Assembly (NCBI GenBank): GCA_030737835.1
Contig: CM060852.1
Coordinates: 6,811,813 to 6,875,812 of the forward strand
Reading direction: 5' to 3'
Source of the DNA: Acorus gramineus
Taxonomy: Eukaryota; Streptophyta; Magnoliopsida; Acorales; Acoraceae
DNA length: 64,000 nt
Shown here: piece after piece, positions 10,083 through 24,196 of the stretch
Numbering within the stretch: the stretch's first letter is position 1
How the letters are laid out: each line of letters begins with the position of its first letter
Translations under genes and position numbers: made by a program
The notes under the pieces: model-generated
Database searches by the model: none
Seen by the model: only the letters and a program-made list of their open reading frames with translations
Told to the model about the DNA's origin: nothing

Positions 10083-11735
10083 ATGAAACACAAACATGAC
10101 CAGCATGAGTGGCTCTTTGATCTTCTATCAGAGAAAGATTTATTTGAGAAATGCCCGCGCCATCAATTCACAGACAATTGCATTCAAAATATGTACTGCA
10201 TCGAATGCTTACATCCTGTCTGCCCCCTCTGTCAACCCATGCATGAGAAAGATTATAAGATACAGGTTTGATCAATGTTTTTTTAAATTAAATACAATGT
10301 TTAATTTTTAAGTTACACAATGCACATGATTGTTTGTGTATATGAATGCATGCTTGTATTACAAATAGTCTTTCTTACTTGTTTGTGATGAATATTATTT
10401 GGATTGAAATAGATCCGCCGATATGTTTATACAAACGTGATCAACCTCAGCGAAATGGAGAAATTGTTCAATTGTGATCATATTCAGGTAAATACAAGAA
10501 TTCTTACTTGTGAAATTAATTGGCTATTTTGTAAGATTGTTATTAACTTTATTGATGTAAAATTTGCTATAAAATTTGATATAGATTGCTGATATCAGAA
10601 AAAAGATTCTTTCTGATTTACCATTAAATAAGGAAATTCACAGTATTCAGATAATGAATTTTTCAATGCTTTGCGTTTGGTTGCGCGATTGTAAAACTGA
10701 TTTTGCAGAAATCTGAGTTTTAAAACTGATTCTGCAGAAAGTTCACCTCCCTCAGCTTTTTGAAATCACAGCTTTTTGATACTATTTGTCTGAAATCTAT
10801 GTGCAGGAAGCTGCTACCGTAAAACTGTTTGGTTGCACAATTGCAAACGCAATTTCCCGTCATCACAAACGCAAATGTTTTTACAATCATAAATAATAAA
10901 AAAAAATTCTAATAACTTCTCCTTATATAAAATAAAATGTATATTCAATCAACAGTCAAATATTCTTATTATAACCCGCTCAATCAGTACATGATTTAAC
11001 ATCGACTTCTATATCTTTTAAGATTTGTCTAACTCAATCATCAACTTGTCAATCATTTTATTATTTTTATAAGTCTCCTTTGAAGAAAAGATATGAATTA
11101 AACTTTTTTTCTTTGTTTTTTCTATTCAGACATATAGAGCAAATGGGGAGAGAGTGATTTCTATAGACAGGAGACCCTCCTTGAGGGAGACTACAAATTT
11201 TGGAAGGTCATGCACGAGTTGCAAGAAAAGCATTCTAAAAGAGTTTCAGTACTGCTCTTTGTATTGCAAGGTATGTAAACATCATATAATATCAACTAAT
11301 TAAGGAAGTTTAATCTGTTTATCATGATTTTGATATCCATATAATAGACCAATAATCAAGATTTGATCCAACACTGATTTTCTGATGGACATATATAAAA
11401 TCAGTGACTTGTTCTAATGAAACATCCTTGGAACAAATCTTTAACAGAGAAGATTAACACTATATAAAATAGTTCAAATTTGCATATTGGTTTAACTAGT
11501 TAAAATTTTAATACTGGGTTGTTTGTTTTGCTTTCCTTTCTAGGTAAAGTATATTACTAAGAACAAGAAAAATCTATCATGGTTTGTCATGGACTGGGAG
11601 AGTCCAAAGCCTAAAAGATCCAAGAATGGAACTACTGATGAATCTGTCACTTCTCCATGGTCGATTGAGGGATTCGAAGAGGAGATTTTACCCGTGTCCA
11701 ACGACGACGACGACTACGACTCTGTTGGTCCATGA
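10083..11735 (+). CDS. PLATZ: PLATZ zinc-binding transcription factor, 4 exons
   Basis: Exons 10083-10265, 10413-10487, 11130-11270 and 11544-11735, all phase 0 with GT-AG introns, encode 196 residues. PLATZ proteins are plant-specific, bind A/T-rich DNA and mostly repress transcription in the nucleus. The first zinc motif is C24-x2-H27-x11-C39-x2-C42-x4-C47-x2-C50-x3-H54; the second is C114-x2-C117-x10-C128-x3-C132. Between them lies the family signature RRYVY (residues 63-67). The usual final histidine of motif 1 (H-x2-H) is aspartate here (D57). The tail is basic (KPKRSK) and then acidic, ending near DDDDYD. Length is at the short end for the family. The start is the first Met of the frame and gives the normal N terminus close to the conserved WL. 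Family assignment is secure; exon edges are by eye. Confidence 0.93.
10674..10855. repeat. Direct repeat pair within PLATZ intron 2
   Basis: A motif of the form GTTTGGTTGCGCGATTGTAAA occurs near 10675 and again, slightly diverged, near 10828 (GTTTGGTTGCACAATTGCAAA). The sequence between them has shorter internal repeats (gattttgcagaaa, gattctgcagaaa). It looks like a small insertion in the intron; no class assigned. Confidence 0.4.
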
Positions 11736-14700
11736 ACAAATTAAATATGATGACCCTTCAAATTAATTGAGAGAGAAAATCATATGCTTTGCTTGTAGAC
11801 ATGGGATTGGGGTGATGAATATCTAAGGTTGGAACAACTTATTGTTCTTTATATGGTGATTTATTTTTCATGCTAGTTTATTTGAAACTTGGATTGCTGG
11901 ATAATCATCTATATGAATTAATTCATGCTCAGGATCTACCCGTGCCTATCATAGCATTTGTATCTTCTAGGAAAGTATGGGCTTGTTTAGTGAATGCACC
12001 TATTGGTTGAGTGGTGAGTTTGTAGTCTTTGTCTCCAGGGACTCAATCATCCAATAAATAAAATAAAATAAATTACATATCTATTCATATTTGAGCTAAA
12101 ACATAAGTACAACATACTAATGCTGTTCCAAAATAACCCATAAAAAAATGTTGTTCCAAAATATATATTATCATTGAAGACAGAATTGTATATGCCAATG
12201 TGCTAGAGTCACATCATATTACTTAAATATTTTTGTTCTTGAATCAGTAAGAATATAGGAAGTGACATCTTCTTTGTTATCTTCCTCCAAGACTATTGAT
12301 ATTGGCTTTCAAAAGACCTCCATAAGCTAAATAAAAAGTTAAAAGGAATGATTGGATGAAATTAGTGAATGATTGTAATCCATTCATAACTGAAAATGAG
12401 TTACAAATTAAGGTCTGAACTGGGTTGTGTACCAAAAATGAGCGGGGTCACAAGAGATTTGTGTTTCTACTCATCGGTACAAAATAAAAAAATGGGGGAA
12501 CATGCAGCAGAGAGAACTGCAAGCAAGAGGTGAGGGAGGGGAAGGGAGACAGTGGGTGCCATAATTCACACCAAAACCTCTATAGGCAACATGCATCACT
12601 TTGATTATATTTTCTAGAGATGCATTGTTTATCTCTCAAGGATATTTATAGAAATACTTTCTTGAGATGCATTGTTTATCTCTAGGGGATATTTTATTGA
12701 TTTTTAGTTTTCCTCAGAGATCCACCTTTCAATAACGAAGTCAACGAATCTGTTCTTCACAAACAACAGTTCCAACTGAAGCACTAGAACATTTTCCTTG
12801 CGGTCTGATGTCAAAATGTTGGTTGTTAGAAGCTTTCAATTATGGTTCACATGAACTATAAAGATTTCGAGCCTCACTGAGTCCAAGGCTGGGTAAAGTG
12901 GAAAGGAAAATGTTACACTCAGAATCATTTTACAGTTCAAAACGTATATCACACATGTTTTAATTTTTTTTTTAAAATCATGCATATACCTTATCTAATG
13001 AGGTATTTATTTTTATAAAAATGAAAGATACCTCATCCAATGAATTGAATGATATTATTTATAGAAAATGTAATTTTTTTTTTAAGAGACATATTCCTTA
13101 ATATAGTGAGTAGAGAAAATTGGTTCATGGGCTTTAGTTTTGAGATTGTATTTTGAACAATAAAAGTGGTGTAATAGAGCTCGTGGAAAATAACACTCGA
13201 GATGCTTGGCTCATGGGCTTTTCATTGTACGAGTAAGTGGGATAGCAGTTTGATCTGCTAGGATTCGGATTTTGTAGCCTCTTGCAAGCTCTTGTTTCTT
13301 AAGAAAAAGAACTACTAGACTTATTATAGATACAACAATAAATCTTTTGTTTTAAAGAAAAAAGTAGGCATTGGACCTTAATTTCACTGCTAAAAGAAAG
13401 AGAAATGCCCAAATTTACAAAGAAAATAACAAAAAGAGACCAAAGAACGAGAAGAGGGAGAGGGGAGATCGAGAGGGTACGTGGAAGAAACCCGGATCTG
13501 GGCTGGGTAAAAGAGAGATCAACCCAAGCTTCCGAACACAAATCCCAATGGGAAGACCCTTTCTGACTAACTTATTGTTTGTTGTGGGTTTGTTGTGTGT
13601 GGGTTAACGGGATCACAAACTCATAACCTCGATGATTTAGAGACTTATCATACTGAGGGAAGCTTGAGAAACACCACCGCACATTCAGACGAGTTTTGAA
13701 AACACATATAGAAAAGTAGCTTTTGAAATAAAGAGGTTTTTTAAGATAATTTTAGACCTTCACTTTTTTTGGATGTTTTTTTAAAATCATGAATCAATAT
13801 TTGAAAGGAGTTTAATGTTTGGCAGAGAAAGTTGCTTTTCAATTCAAAAAATCGATTCCGACCAAAAAGCGTTGTTTCTGAGCTTTTTAAAATACAGATT
13901 TCGAGAGAAAAATTAAAAGGAATCCAGCTTCCGATTATGCAAAAAGCTATCCAATTTGACTACACAATTTTAACTTTTCAGCTTTTTAAAAAGTTTAAGC
14001 TTCCTCATTCGCACCGTCCCATATCATTGAACAACTAACACTGTGCCACGTCAATTTTCCTAGTTTTTTTTTTATTTTTTATTTATTTTTAAGAACTTTG
14101 ACCATTTCTATTCCATTGCTAAAACAGTACATGTTGAGGATGAGAGGAGTAGAACAATAGTACAAGAAAAGAAAATAAAAAACGAAAAACTAGGAAGAAA
14201 GAACACAGTTGAAAAGGTTTTCACTGGAATACCAACAAAGCTTTTCTTGGTGTTTAAAGGCATATATGTCAACTGTAAGACAATGCTTTTCCACTGTGGG
14301 GTTTGAACCCCTGAATTTCATAAACATGGATCCCCACTGTGGATCCAAATGGAGCCTAAAAAAAACTGTCATTTCACACGCAAAGAGACATGCGTGAAAG
14401 GCTGAAAGCTTCCCACCAACACTCTTGAACCTCTTGCAATATTTGTTGTTATTGTTGCAGTGGATACACACACACAAACTATTACATTGGTTTCTTTTTC
14501 TTTCATACAGAAAATGAAACCTATAAGAGTTTTCGATCCACAAACGTCATCACATGATTGATGCGTTTCTTTCATTTTTTTTTCTTTTCTTTTTCTGTAC
14601 TGCGTGTTGAATCTTCTATGGATTCCTTGAACCCCCCCGCACTTGCAGTGAGTGTGTTCTAATGGTTTGCAGGACCCACACATATCACTTTTGAATCATG

Positions 14701-17700
14701 GGATTCTGAAGATGTGCATGTGCTGGTCCTCTTTCAATTGTCTGAAGATCCTCCCCCGTCTGCGCATATGATTCTTGAACGGGTCCACAGCATTTGTTGA
14801 GAGTATATAAAACATGCATATAATTAATCTTTTTGTTACGTTCATAAAATTTCACATGCATGGTTATACTGAGGGTCTATGTACTGTGGATTTTTACTTC
14901 TTTTAATATTAATATTAGTTGATGATTACTCAGAGTTTCCACTCCATATTCAAGCATGAGTATATAAAACATGCTTTGAATATTTATTGGGGAAAAATTC
15001 AAATAACCCTTTTTGAAATTCATATAACTTTCTGATTTGTTTTTAAGTCTATATAAACCTTAAAAACACATATGTAAATAAAAAATAGCTTCCACAGTTA
15101 AACTTCTGTTGACATATTTGTGAATTTTTCATTTGATTAACTCTGATTGAAAACATATTATACAAAAAATTTCTTTGCAATGTATTTAAAATGCGAAAAA
15201 TCCTCTATAAATGACGATTTTACCCCTTCAAATAGATTTTAAAACCTTATTCGAATGTGTAAAATTATCATTTATAAATAATTTTTCACATTTTTAACAC
15301 ATTGTAGGATTTTTTGACATATTGGGCTTTCTTGAAATCTAACTCAGGGGGTTATTTAGATTTACATAGGTATTTTTAGGAGATTATATGGATTTCAAGA
15401 AAAGTCAGGATGATAGGATCTCTAGTAGTATACGTGTTTATGGCTTTTTCCCTATTCTTATTATTTTGGTTACTGCTATGATTTCTTGAATCAGTAATAA
15501 GCCTAATATCCAAGAAATGTACATGTATACTGCTAAAATGATAGGAGATAAAACTTTATTAAATAGAGCATATTAAAATGTATAGTGATACATTAAGAAA
15601 ATGTTTTATTGGTGGGTCATTATATAAAAGAAAATGTTTAAAGCCCCTTTATAGAGTACCATTTGAAAATAACACAAATCACAATTTCTATTTTCATTTA
15701 TATTATATTATAAAATTATATTTCTCTTACAAATAGATATTTTCAATTATTATCATAATTAATTAAAATAAAGAATAGTGGAAAAATTAATATTAATATA
15801 ACTAAAACAATATTAATGAAAAATATACAAATCTTAATTGATGATATCCCCAAAAAAATTTAAATATATGTTAAACAATTCAATATTTATTTAATTTTTT
15901 TCATTTATCACAACTTTCAAACAGTTTCAATTTGGTACAACGGTAAGTTTTAATTTTTTTTAAAAAAAATAAAATTTTGAATATCCAAATTAATTTGGAG
16001 TCTTCAAAATCTAAAGACTCAAATACAATCCCTAAATTAAATATCAGTCCAGCACTAAGAGATTTTAATAAAGTTTTGTTATACCAAGACTTATTTAATT
16101 AATTAGTCATGAAACCAAACTAAAGCTCTAAAACAGCTCCTTAAATATTAAACCACTACAGATAACTAAAAAGGTAAAAATATCATTTGTTCTACTAAAT
16201 GATATTCCACAAAAATAATATGAAATTTCTATGAAAATATGATATGACTAAAAGACCTAAAGATGCTAATGATCTAAAATATCTACTAAACAAGAAAAAA
16301 AAAATTCTAAAAAATATCTTGGTTGTTCAGAAAATATCTAAGAAAAGTACGAGAGAAAAGTGAGTTAACATGCTCACCTCTTTCTCTTTATGTGTTTTTT
16401 TTAAAAACAATTATGTTTTTTTTTGTTTTTGAATGGTGTACAAGACACCAAAACAAACACACAAACACATATAATGTTCCTTTCAGTCTTTCTCATATAT
16501 ATATATATTCTCAGTATTACAAAAGCCCGAACAGAGTGACACAACAGTCCCAACACATATTAGATCTGACACGGACCTATGAAACAAACTGTGGGCTAGG
16601 CCCACTCAAACCAGCCTTAACTATTTTTTGAAAAAAATATACACTTAGCCTCATTGCAACCTCAATTACAGTCTAACTAATTTTTTATTTTTATAAAATT
16701 ATACATTCATTCTTTGAAGTATATGTTATTATATAAAATGATGTATATATTGAGATATATTAGTGTTTTTTTTTTCATGATAAAAAAAAAAAAATTGAGT
16801 CATATACTATAATAAAATCCTATACACTGTGATAGTATAATATATACTACTTTATTATAACGTACGAGCTGTAAAAACGGACTGCGTTTATCAGTGCTCC
16901 TATTTTTTTCTTTCACCTTGAAGCAAGGTAAGGGGAGGTGTCCACCACTAGGCCAAGGCCTGAGGGTTCTCATATATATATATTTTTGTGCTCTTGCTTC
17001 TTATGAACTCCGAATTATGGTTTATGATCTTAATTAGCAAACTCCGCCTGCATTTTCACACCGTCATCTCTCTTTCGGAAGCCACCGTCATTTGTGATGA
17101 AAGAGATGTCCGGCTCAACTCCCACCACCAATTTTAAATACCCATTATACATGGGCTCTGTTACACTCGAATCTTTTTTATAGTTTTAAATGCAGTCTCA
17201 TGTACTTCGTTAACCCACTCCATTTATTTGTATCAAGTTGTATGTCTCATTGAAAATCTTTCATTTTTTTTATAACATTAATATAAATGATATCATTCAA
17301 TTTATTGGAGCATATACTTTATTTTTTACAAAAAAATATATACATCATTAGGTAATGTATATGATTTTAAAAAAATAGAAACATGTGTGTGGTCTACGTT
17401 TTGCATTGTAAATGGATTGTTTATAACATTTTCCATCATTGGGCGCTGATACTCAGTCTTTTTTGTAGCCCTACATATTATGATAGCATAGCATATATTG
17501 CACTATCATATGAGGTTCTATTATAGTGTATAAACGGAAAAAAAAAATTTATTTTTTTAAAAAGAAAAAAATATATTATTATATTTCAATATATATTTCA
17601 TTTCATATAACAGTATGCACTTTAATGAGAAATTGTGTGATTAAAAAAAAAAAACGGTGTGGACCGTTGATTGAGACTGCAATCGTGGCTGAACATATCA

Positions 17701-20700
17701 TTTTCCTTTTCCATTATATATATATATATATATATATATTTTGTCATACAATCCATATTGAAAACCTCATCTACCATAATTTAAAAAGTGCAATCCTTAA
17801 TCCTTCCTGGACATCACTTTTTGGTCTTGAAAAAGACTTGAGAGACAATCACATGGATTAAGGCTTGAACCATGTGTTTTAGTTCCCCCACTTTTTTTCT
17901 TGTTCTATTCAAGGACATCAAATGAGGGGGCCAATCTTTTCTATTTGTAACTCACCAAAGACTGCTATGCTTTTTTGGCTAAACCACCACTAACATAAAA
18001 GAACATGTATTATCTAAATTTGACTAATATTCTATTGAAAAGCAAATCCTCGACAAATCCTCATCAAAAAGTGCATAACATCTCTAACAAGAATTACAGA
18101 ACGATGACACGTTGCCAATGAAATAATCAGGAGTTGATCTTTTAAGGAGAGCCATAGGAGGTACTGGTGGTCAGCAAATAAGCAAAGCAACCAGCATTTT
18201 TTTTTTTTTAAAAAAGGCTTCAATTTTTTTTTTTTGGTTGGAGGGGGGGGGGGGGTTGAGACAATGGAAAGTTAGGTCTGAAGAAAGCTTGCAGTATGTG
18301 CTTGTCCAGAATCTAGTTGTGTCAAGAAATATTTGATGCTGGAAAGCATTTGTCAGGAGATTCAGCAGAGTCCTTCAGTATATGCTCTTACAGCAGAATC
18401 CAGTGTAGCCATGAAAGACAACTCATCTTCAGTGATATCTCTTTTGCAGCCGTAGTGTCCAATACTGTTGTTGGCTTGAAATGCATGTTACTCATAATAA
18501 TTGTGCATTTTACACAAATGCTAAATAAACAGTTTTGTAAAACAATTTCAATGTGACACCACTATAAAGATACTTCACTTTTCTAATAATTAAATTTGGT
18601 CAAGGGTCCATCATCCCTTGTCGGGAAAACAATTTGATAAATTGTTTGTGTAGAATTGGTCTTTTATTTGCCATTTTGGAAGAGTGTGTGTAATTTTACA
18701 AAACATATGTACCTACATACTTCGTAAAATTTTATATACCATATTTCATATATTGAGTTGTGTGATTAATATACCTAGTTTTATGAAATATACATGTTAC
18801 GTTAAATTTTGTAGGCAGTTATGGCTAGTAGATTTGTGATTAGATTGTCGGATTATGCATATTATTTTCTTTTCTTATAAATTCATGTATGCACACATAG
18901 ATTTATAACAAGATTATTGTATTCTCACCCTTTTCAGATTATGAAATAGAAAACGATCACATTTTATCAAATAAATAAAAACGATGAAGACCTCACAGGA
19001 TGTGTTAATTTTCTAGAGATGATACTTTTGTACACTCCACATGACCTAATCTGGATTACATGTGTATAAAAAAAATTAATTTATTCAATTAAAATATTAA
19101 AATTATTTTGATATATTTAACATATTTTTAAATGAACATATTCAGTTATTCTTCACATAGTATTTATACACTTGTGATTAGATTTATAACTGGACTCCGT
19201 GATTGCATCTTTTTTTTTTTTTCTTACTCACTATTAGATTAAAAAGAAGAAGAAGAAGAGGAGTGGAGTCCCTTCAAAACCTAATGTAAAGAGTTCCCCT
19301 GGTGTTGGAACTTAATTGGAAGGCATGCCCCAAAGGAGGGTAGATACTGCATAATCAATGGTGGTTCACTGAGGTTAGAAGAGTGGGAGACATATTCCAC
19401 TCACAGGGAGGGGGGGGAGAAGTGACTCGACATATATTATTCGATCCTCTGTATCCCACAATGTGAATTAATTGTGCTAATAATATAACCCTAGCAGCAT
19501 CCAATTAGCCCAACATGGAAAAAGGTAGTCAACTTCTTGAATCGGGGTGGGGAAATGCCACGTGGCAAATATGTGTTGAGTAGGGGACTTTGGAGATGAT
19601 GTCATGCCTTCCGTCGTTGCAAGGGAATCCTTGGACTTGGAGATTTTGGAGATGATAGTCATCACCTCTAGCTAATCACATACTCCTCTACGGCAAAATC
19701 AAGGAGGGGAAGTCAGCGTTCAAAAAACGGAGGCGCGGTTGAAAAACATTGTTTTTAGAATGTAAAAAATATGTTTAGATTTGCCCTCCGTGAAATTCTG
19801 CTCCACCGCAGATTTAAACGGGATCTAAAAAGAACTTTTACTTATGAGAGTCCTTAAAAGATGGTCAAACTTCGATCTATCCAATCCCTATTTCAAAAAG
19901 ACATGAGAGCAATTCAAAGGGTGAGCTGAAAGAGACGTTTCAAGCACAATTCCACATGCTTCTGATCCAACTGGATTGTGGGTCCAACTAGTTTTAAAAT
20001 AAATGCAAATAAAAAGACCAGATGAAATCAAATTCCAACAATAGAAGATGTGGCCTATGAAGAGGACATGTATTTGGAGCTAAAGACGTGCGGGGAAACT
20101 GAGCTAGAGCACAGAGAGAGTCTTCCAAATTGCCCTATCTGATTCGTCGAGGGTGGGGAATGACTCTTAAGTGGCCTATGCTTATTGTGTTTAATTAGAA
20201 ATATGAATTCTATTTTTTTAAATCATGCTATAAATGGAGGGGTATAATATCCATTAAAAATGACATTCGACATTAATCTCAAAATCCCACTAATTTTGTT
20301 GGAATTCCATTTCTTCCAATCTTCTTATTTGCATATTGATTTCAAATCCAGTTGGACCCACAATTCTTACCCAGAAACCACCAACCAATCAAGTGAATTT
20401 TCATAGTCTTCTGGTAATAATAGAATGAAACCAGAATCCACCCTACAAAGCCACCAACTAGGCCCCCACAAGTAATTACAGAATATCCACCACCTTCAAC
20501 ATGTCTCCTAAGTCCTAACTTTTCCATTCCAGTGCAATTTAAAACAGAACACCATCATATTACTGTAGTGATGAACTAACTGAAATTTAAGATGAAACGG
20601 ACTAAAATGAAACAGTAAACTCAACTTTTGATGGGTGCATGAAGATTTCCAAAAGCCAGGTCTTGTTACTATATTTGAAGCAACAAACAACATTACGCTT

Positions 20701-20912
20701 TTACATCCACCAATAGTTCCTCATTTATTCCACGTCGTCATTCATTACCCTCATAAGTCCTAACTATTCCCTTTTAATTCCCTCCCAAAGAACACAAAAA
20801 TAAAAAAGATTTATTCCTGTAGATAATACGTGGGATTTTCATCTTTTCCTCAACATGTCCACTTCACCACTACTCTTCAAATGAGTCCAAGCTGTTCTCC
20901 TCCAAACCTTCC
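11736..20912. other. Long gene-poor region
   Basis: No protein-coding gene recognised across about 9 kb. Recognisable items are AT-rich low-complexity DNA, a (TA)n run at 17717-17741, a poly-G run at 18244-18256, a duplicated passage near 12610-12700 (gagatgcattgtttatctct twice), and short fragments with B-box-like sequence (near 14290 GGGTTTGAACCCC; near 16935 the common plant SINE/LINE-like string ccaccactaggccaaggcc). Frames such as 14190-14543 and 14369-14683 on the minus strand overlap one another and resemble nothing known. Confidence 0.45.
14990..15425. mobile_element. Possible MITE with long imperfect inverted repeats
   Basis: The left end (ttttgaaattcatataac, then agtctatataaacc) matches the reverse complement of the right end (ttcttgaaatccatataatc, then acctatgtaaatc) with roughly three-quarters identity over about 60 bases. 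The interior is AT-rich. I found no clear target-site duplication, so class and limits are uncertain. Confidence 0.3.
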
Positions 20913-20913
20913 T

Positions 20914-20923
20914 CTATTTATAT
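20914..20923 (+). promoter_or_regulatory. Probable TATA box of the YUCCA gene
   Basis: CTATTTATAT lies 140 bp before the start codon, in a pyrimidine-rich context typical of a plant core promoter. It would place transcription start near 20950 with a 5' UTR of about 110 bases. No auxin-response element was identified with confidence. Confidence 0.5.
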
Positions 20924-21062
20924 GCGTACTTCCCTCTGTTGTTCAACCATCATAGTTTTAGATTCATTGATTTGTGTCCCAAGTAAAACAGAACAGACTC
21001 TCTAACCCTCACTTCCCCCATAGAACTTTTTGATCTCTAGTTCCACCTTCACTAACAGTTAA

Positions 21063-22564
21063 ATGAAGCAAGTTTGGGTTCCTGGACCAGTTATAGTAGG
21101 AGCAGGTCCTTCAGGCCTAGCAACTGCTGCATGCCTCAAAGAGCATGGCGTGCCGTCGCTCATTCTCGAGAGAGAGACCTGCATAGCTTCCCTATGGAAG
21201 CTCAAGACATATGACCGCCTGAAGCTTCACCTCCCCAAGCAGTTCTGTGAGCTCCCTCTCATGCCCTTCCCCAGTGACTTCCCAACCTACCCAACTAGAC
21301 AGCAGTTCATAAACTACCTGAATGCCTATGCCCAACGCTTCTCGATCGAACCTGTGTTTGGAACAGAGGTCCGATTGGCCGAGTACGACTCGAACATCGG
21401 GTTCTGGAGGGTCCAGACCTTCGACTCGGAGTTCATCTGCCGGTGGCTTGTTGTGGCGACCGGAGAGAACGCAGAGGCCTTCGTACCGGACATAAAGGGA
21501 GTTTCGGAGTTCCAAGGAAGGGTGTTGCATTCCAGTGAGTACAGAAGTGGAGCTAATTTTAGTGGGGAGAAGGTGTTGGTTGTGGGGAGTGGGAACTCTG
21601 GGATGGAGATATGTTTGGACCTATGTAACAATTGTGCAGCAGCTTCCATGGCTGTTAGAGACACTGTAAGTCAAGATTCTTTTTGTTTTTCTTTTTTCAT
21701 AACAGTATCTCTCTCTATCATCATCTACTGTTCCTCTTGATGCCCTGTCTACTATATGCCTTCTAAAAGTGAAAATTGGTCTTGCAGTTACATGTCTTGC
21801 CAAGGGAGATACTTGAGAGATCAACATTCAGTCTGTCAATGTGGCTGCTCAAATTTCTCCCCATCCAACTAGTTGATGGTCTTCTCCTCCTTTGCTCGCG
21901 TTTGATTCTTGGAGACACCGGCAAGTTCGGTCTCAAAAGACCGAAAATCGGACCCCTTCAGCTGAAGAACACCACCGGAAGGACACCGGTATTAGACATC
22001 GGGACCTTCTCGAAGATCAAGAGTGGGCAAATAAAGGTATCAAACAATTCTCTTCACCATCAACAAATACAGTATTACAACTGCTGCTTTGTTTCCTATC
22101 CCAGTTTCTCTCTTTCTGATAGTTAAACTGATATTGTTTCAGGTTGTTCCTGGCATACTCCGATTGACTGCACCAGGAGCGGAATTTTCGGATGGGAGAC
22201 AAGCAGAATTTGACTCTGTGATACTTGCAACTGGTTATCAAAGCAACGTTCCCTCGTGGCTCAAGGTAAATCAAACACCAGTTAATCCCACCTTGAACAA
22301 AAACTTGCTTCTTGCATATACTAAGTTCTTGCTGTACTTGTTGGAACTTTCAAGGAGGGAGAATTCTTCAACCATGAAAATGGTTATCCAAAGAAGCCAT
22401 TCCCCCACAGTTGGAGAGGCCAGAATGGACTCTATGCAACTGGATTTAACAAGAGAGGGTTGCTAGGAGCTTCCATGGATGCCCGCAAGATAGCAGAGGA
22501 CATTGCGTGCCAATGGAATTCTGGAGCCAAACACCTGCCATTGCAACTTCTATTCACATCATAG
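21063..22564 (+). CDS. YUC: YUCCA flavin monooxygenase (indole-3-pyruvate monooxygenase), 4 exons
   Basis: Exons 21063-21665, 21788-22036, 22143-22265 and 22355-22564, all phase 0, encode 394 residues, a normal YUCCA length. These cytosolic or ER-associated enzymes convert indole-3-pyruvate to indole-3-acetic acid with NADPH and O2, the rate-limiting auxin step. Visible motifs: FAD-binding GAGPSG at 13-18; [19 protein letters not shown] in the substrate/FAD region; ATG-containing VVATGENAE near 130-138; the FMO-type stretch [16 protein letters not shown]-binding GSGNSG at 175-180 (many YUCCAs have GCGNSG); a second ATG motif [11 protein letters not shown] near 311-321; and [19 protein letters not shown] near the C terminus. 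By eye it is nearest the YUC2/YUC6 group, but with a very short N-terminal extension. No frame break was seen, so it is probably functional. Confidence 0.95.
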
Positions 22565-23890
22565 TGTTTGATGATTAGTACTCTGTATTGTAACTTTATA
22601 AATTATATTGATCATGTATAATAGAAATTAAGCCTCCTGAAAAAAAAAAATATCCCCTGTAAGATTACCTGTACATCATCACTTCTCATATGGATACTAA
22701 CAAAAACACTTCAGTCACCCAAAAAGCTAGCTTCTCTGCTTGGTCATCATATTAACTTTCTTTAAGATGAGCTAACTTTTAGTTAAATAATAAAGCCAAC
22801 TCTTCACCAAAATTCACAGTGCAGAATTACCATAGAAGTTCAAATTTTAACCACATCACCCCTTTTCTTAGATACAATAAGCTTCCGCTGTGTATCGTGC
22901 ACAACTTGCATCAATTGCCAAAATGAATAAATAGAGCATGAGTGAACCTAGTTTGCATGGATTATATGAAAAATAAAGGAGGCAAAGGCACAAGTTAAAT
23001 AACTCTACTATGCTTGGAATATAAGAACCCAGTTAGGGTCCACTGAATCATATCTCGCATATCATGAAGTAAAAAGATGAGGGAATCTCCCATTTCAGAA
23101 GAAAAAAAATAGTGACAAGCTTCAATGGGCCAATCCCTAAGATCTCGTCGGCATCAAAGAACATGCTCTTTAGCGTAAACAGTCCAGGCATCAATCCTAC
23201 CAAGAATGAAATATGGCTGAGTGGCAGGGTCACAATCAAAGAGTTGAAAGGCTCTACTTGCAACAGATATGGTCCTACTCACAAGCAAAATCAAACAGGA
23301 TCAGACAAATCAAAGACATCACAATCTATGATGAGTAGCCATGTATATCTCTACATATGGAAAGGGCCCATATAAATCCCAAAAAGTTTTTCCAATGATT
23401 TCATTACTGTTATGTATGTTTCAGAGGAATCAATAGATGACATCCTCTTCTACTAATATTTTTATTGCCCAGATCTTTTTAAAGAAGGCTGTACTAAATT
23501 GCAACATCCATCTTGACTGACTGCTTGCATATTCCGATAAATTTGAAGGACGTAGAGATCATTTAATATCAAGTTTCAGATTGGAGATTTCATTTCAGTT
23601 GGAACTCATTTTCATTTGTTAAAATAACTCCACTCAGAAGTTTATAGCATGCATGTTTGTGAAAGAGATTAACCACTAGAGGGTATATCATACACATTTT
23701 TGCCTATAGAGAAAGTTAATTGGTTGAAAAAGATAACAAACTAATGATAATCAGAAACTAAGAAAAGAAGGTAGACCTCTCCTTTTCATTTCATCACCAC
23801 CAAAACACCAAGATTATATTTAAAAAATTTCAATTACGATGACTTTGTTTATTATGTTTTTCTTTTACCTAGGTAGTTTTGAAGAGACAT

Positions 23891-24196
23891 CAAGCCCCTG
23901 TTTGGGATGCAGAATAAGGGTGAAATAGGGCAGGAATAGAAGTGAAAAAAACCATGTTGGTTATGAAGAATAAAACCTGATAGCTATATTTTGATAAATT
24001 AGCATAAGTCCTAATAGTAATTCCAAGGGATATCTGGAACAACCTATCCCTTGTACAACCAAGAAAATCACCAAAGACAAAATTAATGATGACGTAATGA
24101 TAAAAATACAACCAAACAGAAATTGTCCTGATAGCTATCTACCTAGAATACCAATCTACTCCATATAAGACTATGACACACCCCAAACGAGGCTTG
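23891..24196. mobile_element. MITE-like element with terminal inverted repeats (306 bp)
   Basis: The left end CAAGCCCCTGTTTGGGATG matches the reverse complement of the right end, CAAGCCTCGTTTGGGGTG, apart from a few differences. The interior is AT-rich with no coding capacity. Flanking bases (agacat and agatgc) are only partly alike, so the target-site duplication is unclear and the superfamily is not assigned. Confidence 0.45.

Noticed and set aside
14277..14360. B-box-like GGGTTTGAACCCC flanked by two ccactgtgg motifs, considered as a SINE
   Set aside because: No matching A box at the right distance, no poly-A or T-rich tail and no target duplication seen.
23048..23263. 71-codon minus-strand frame with a faint leucine-rich-repeat look
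   Set aside because: Too short, no consensus LRR spacing and no continuation in flanking sequence.
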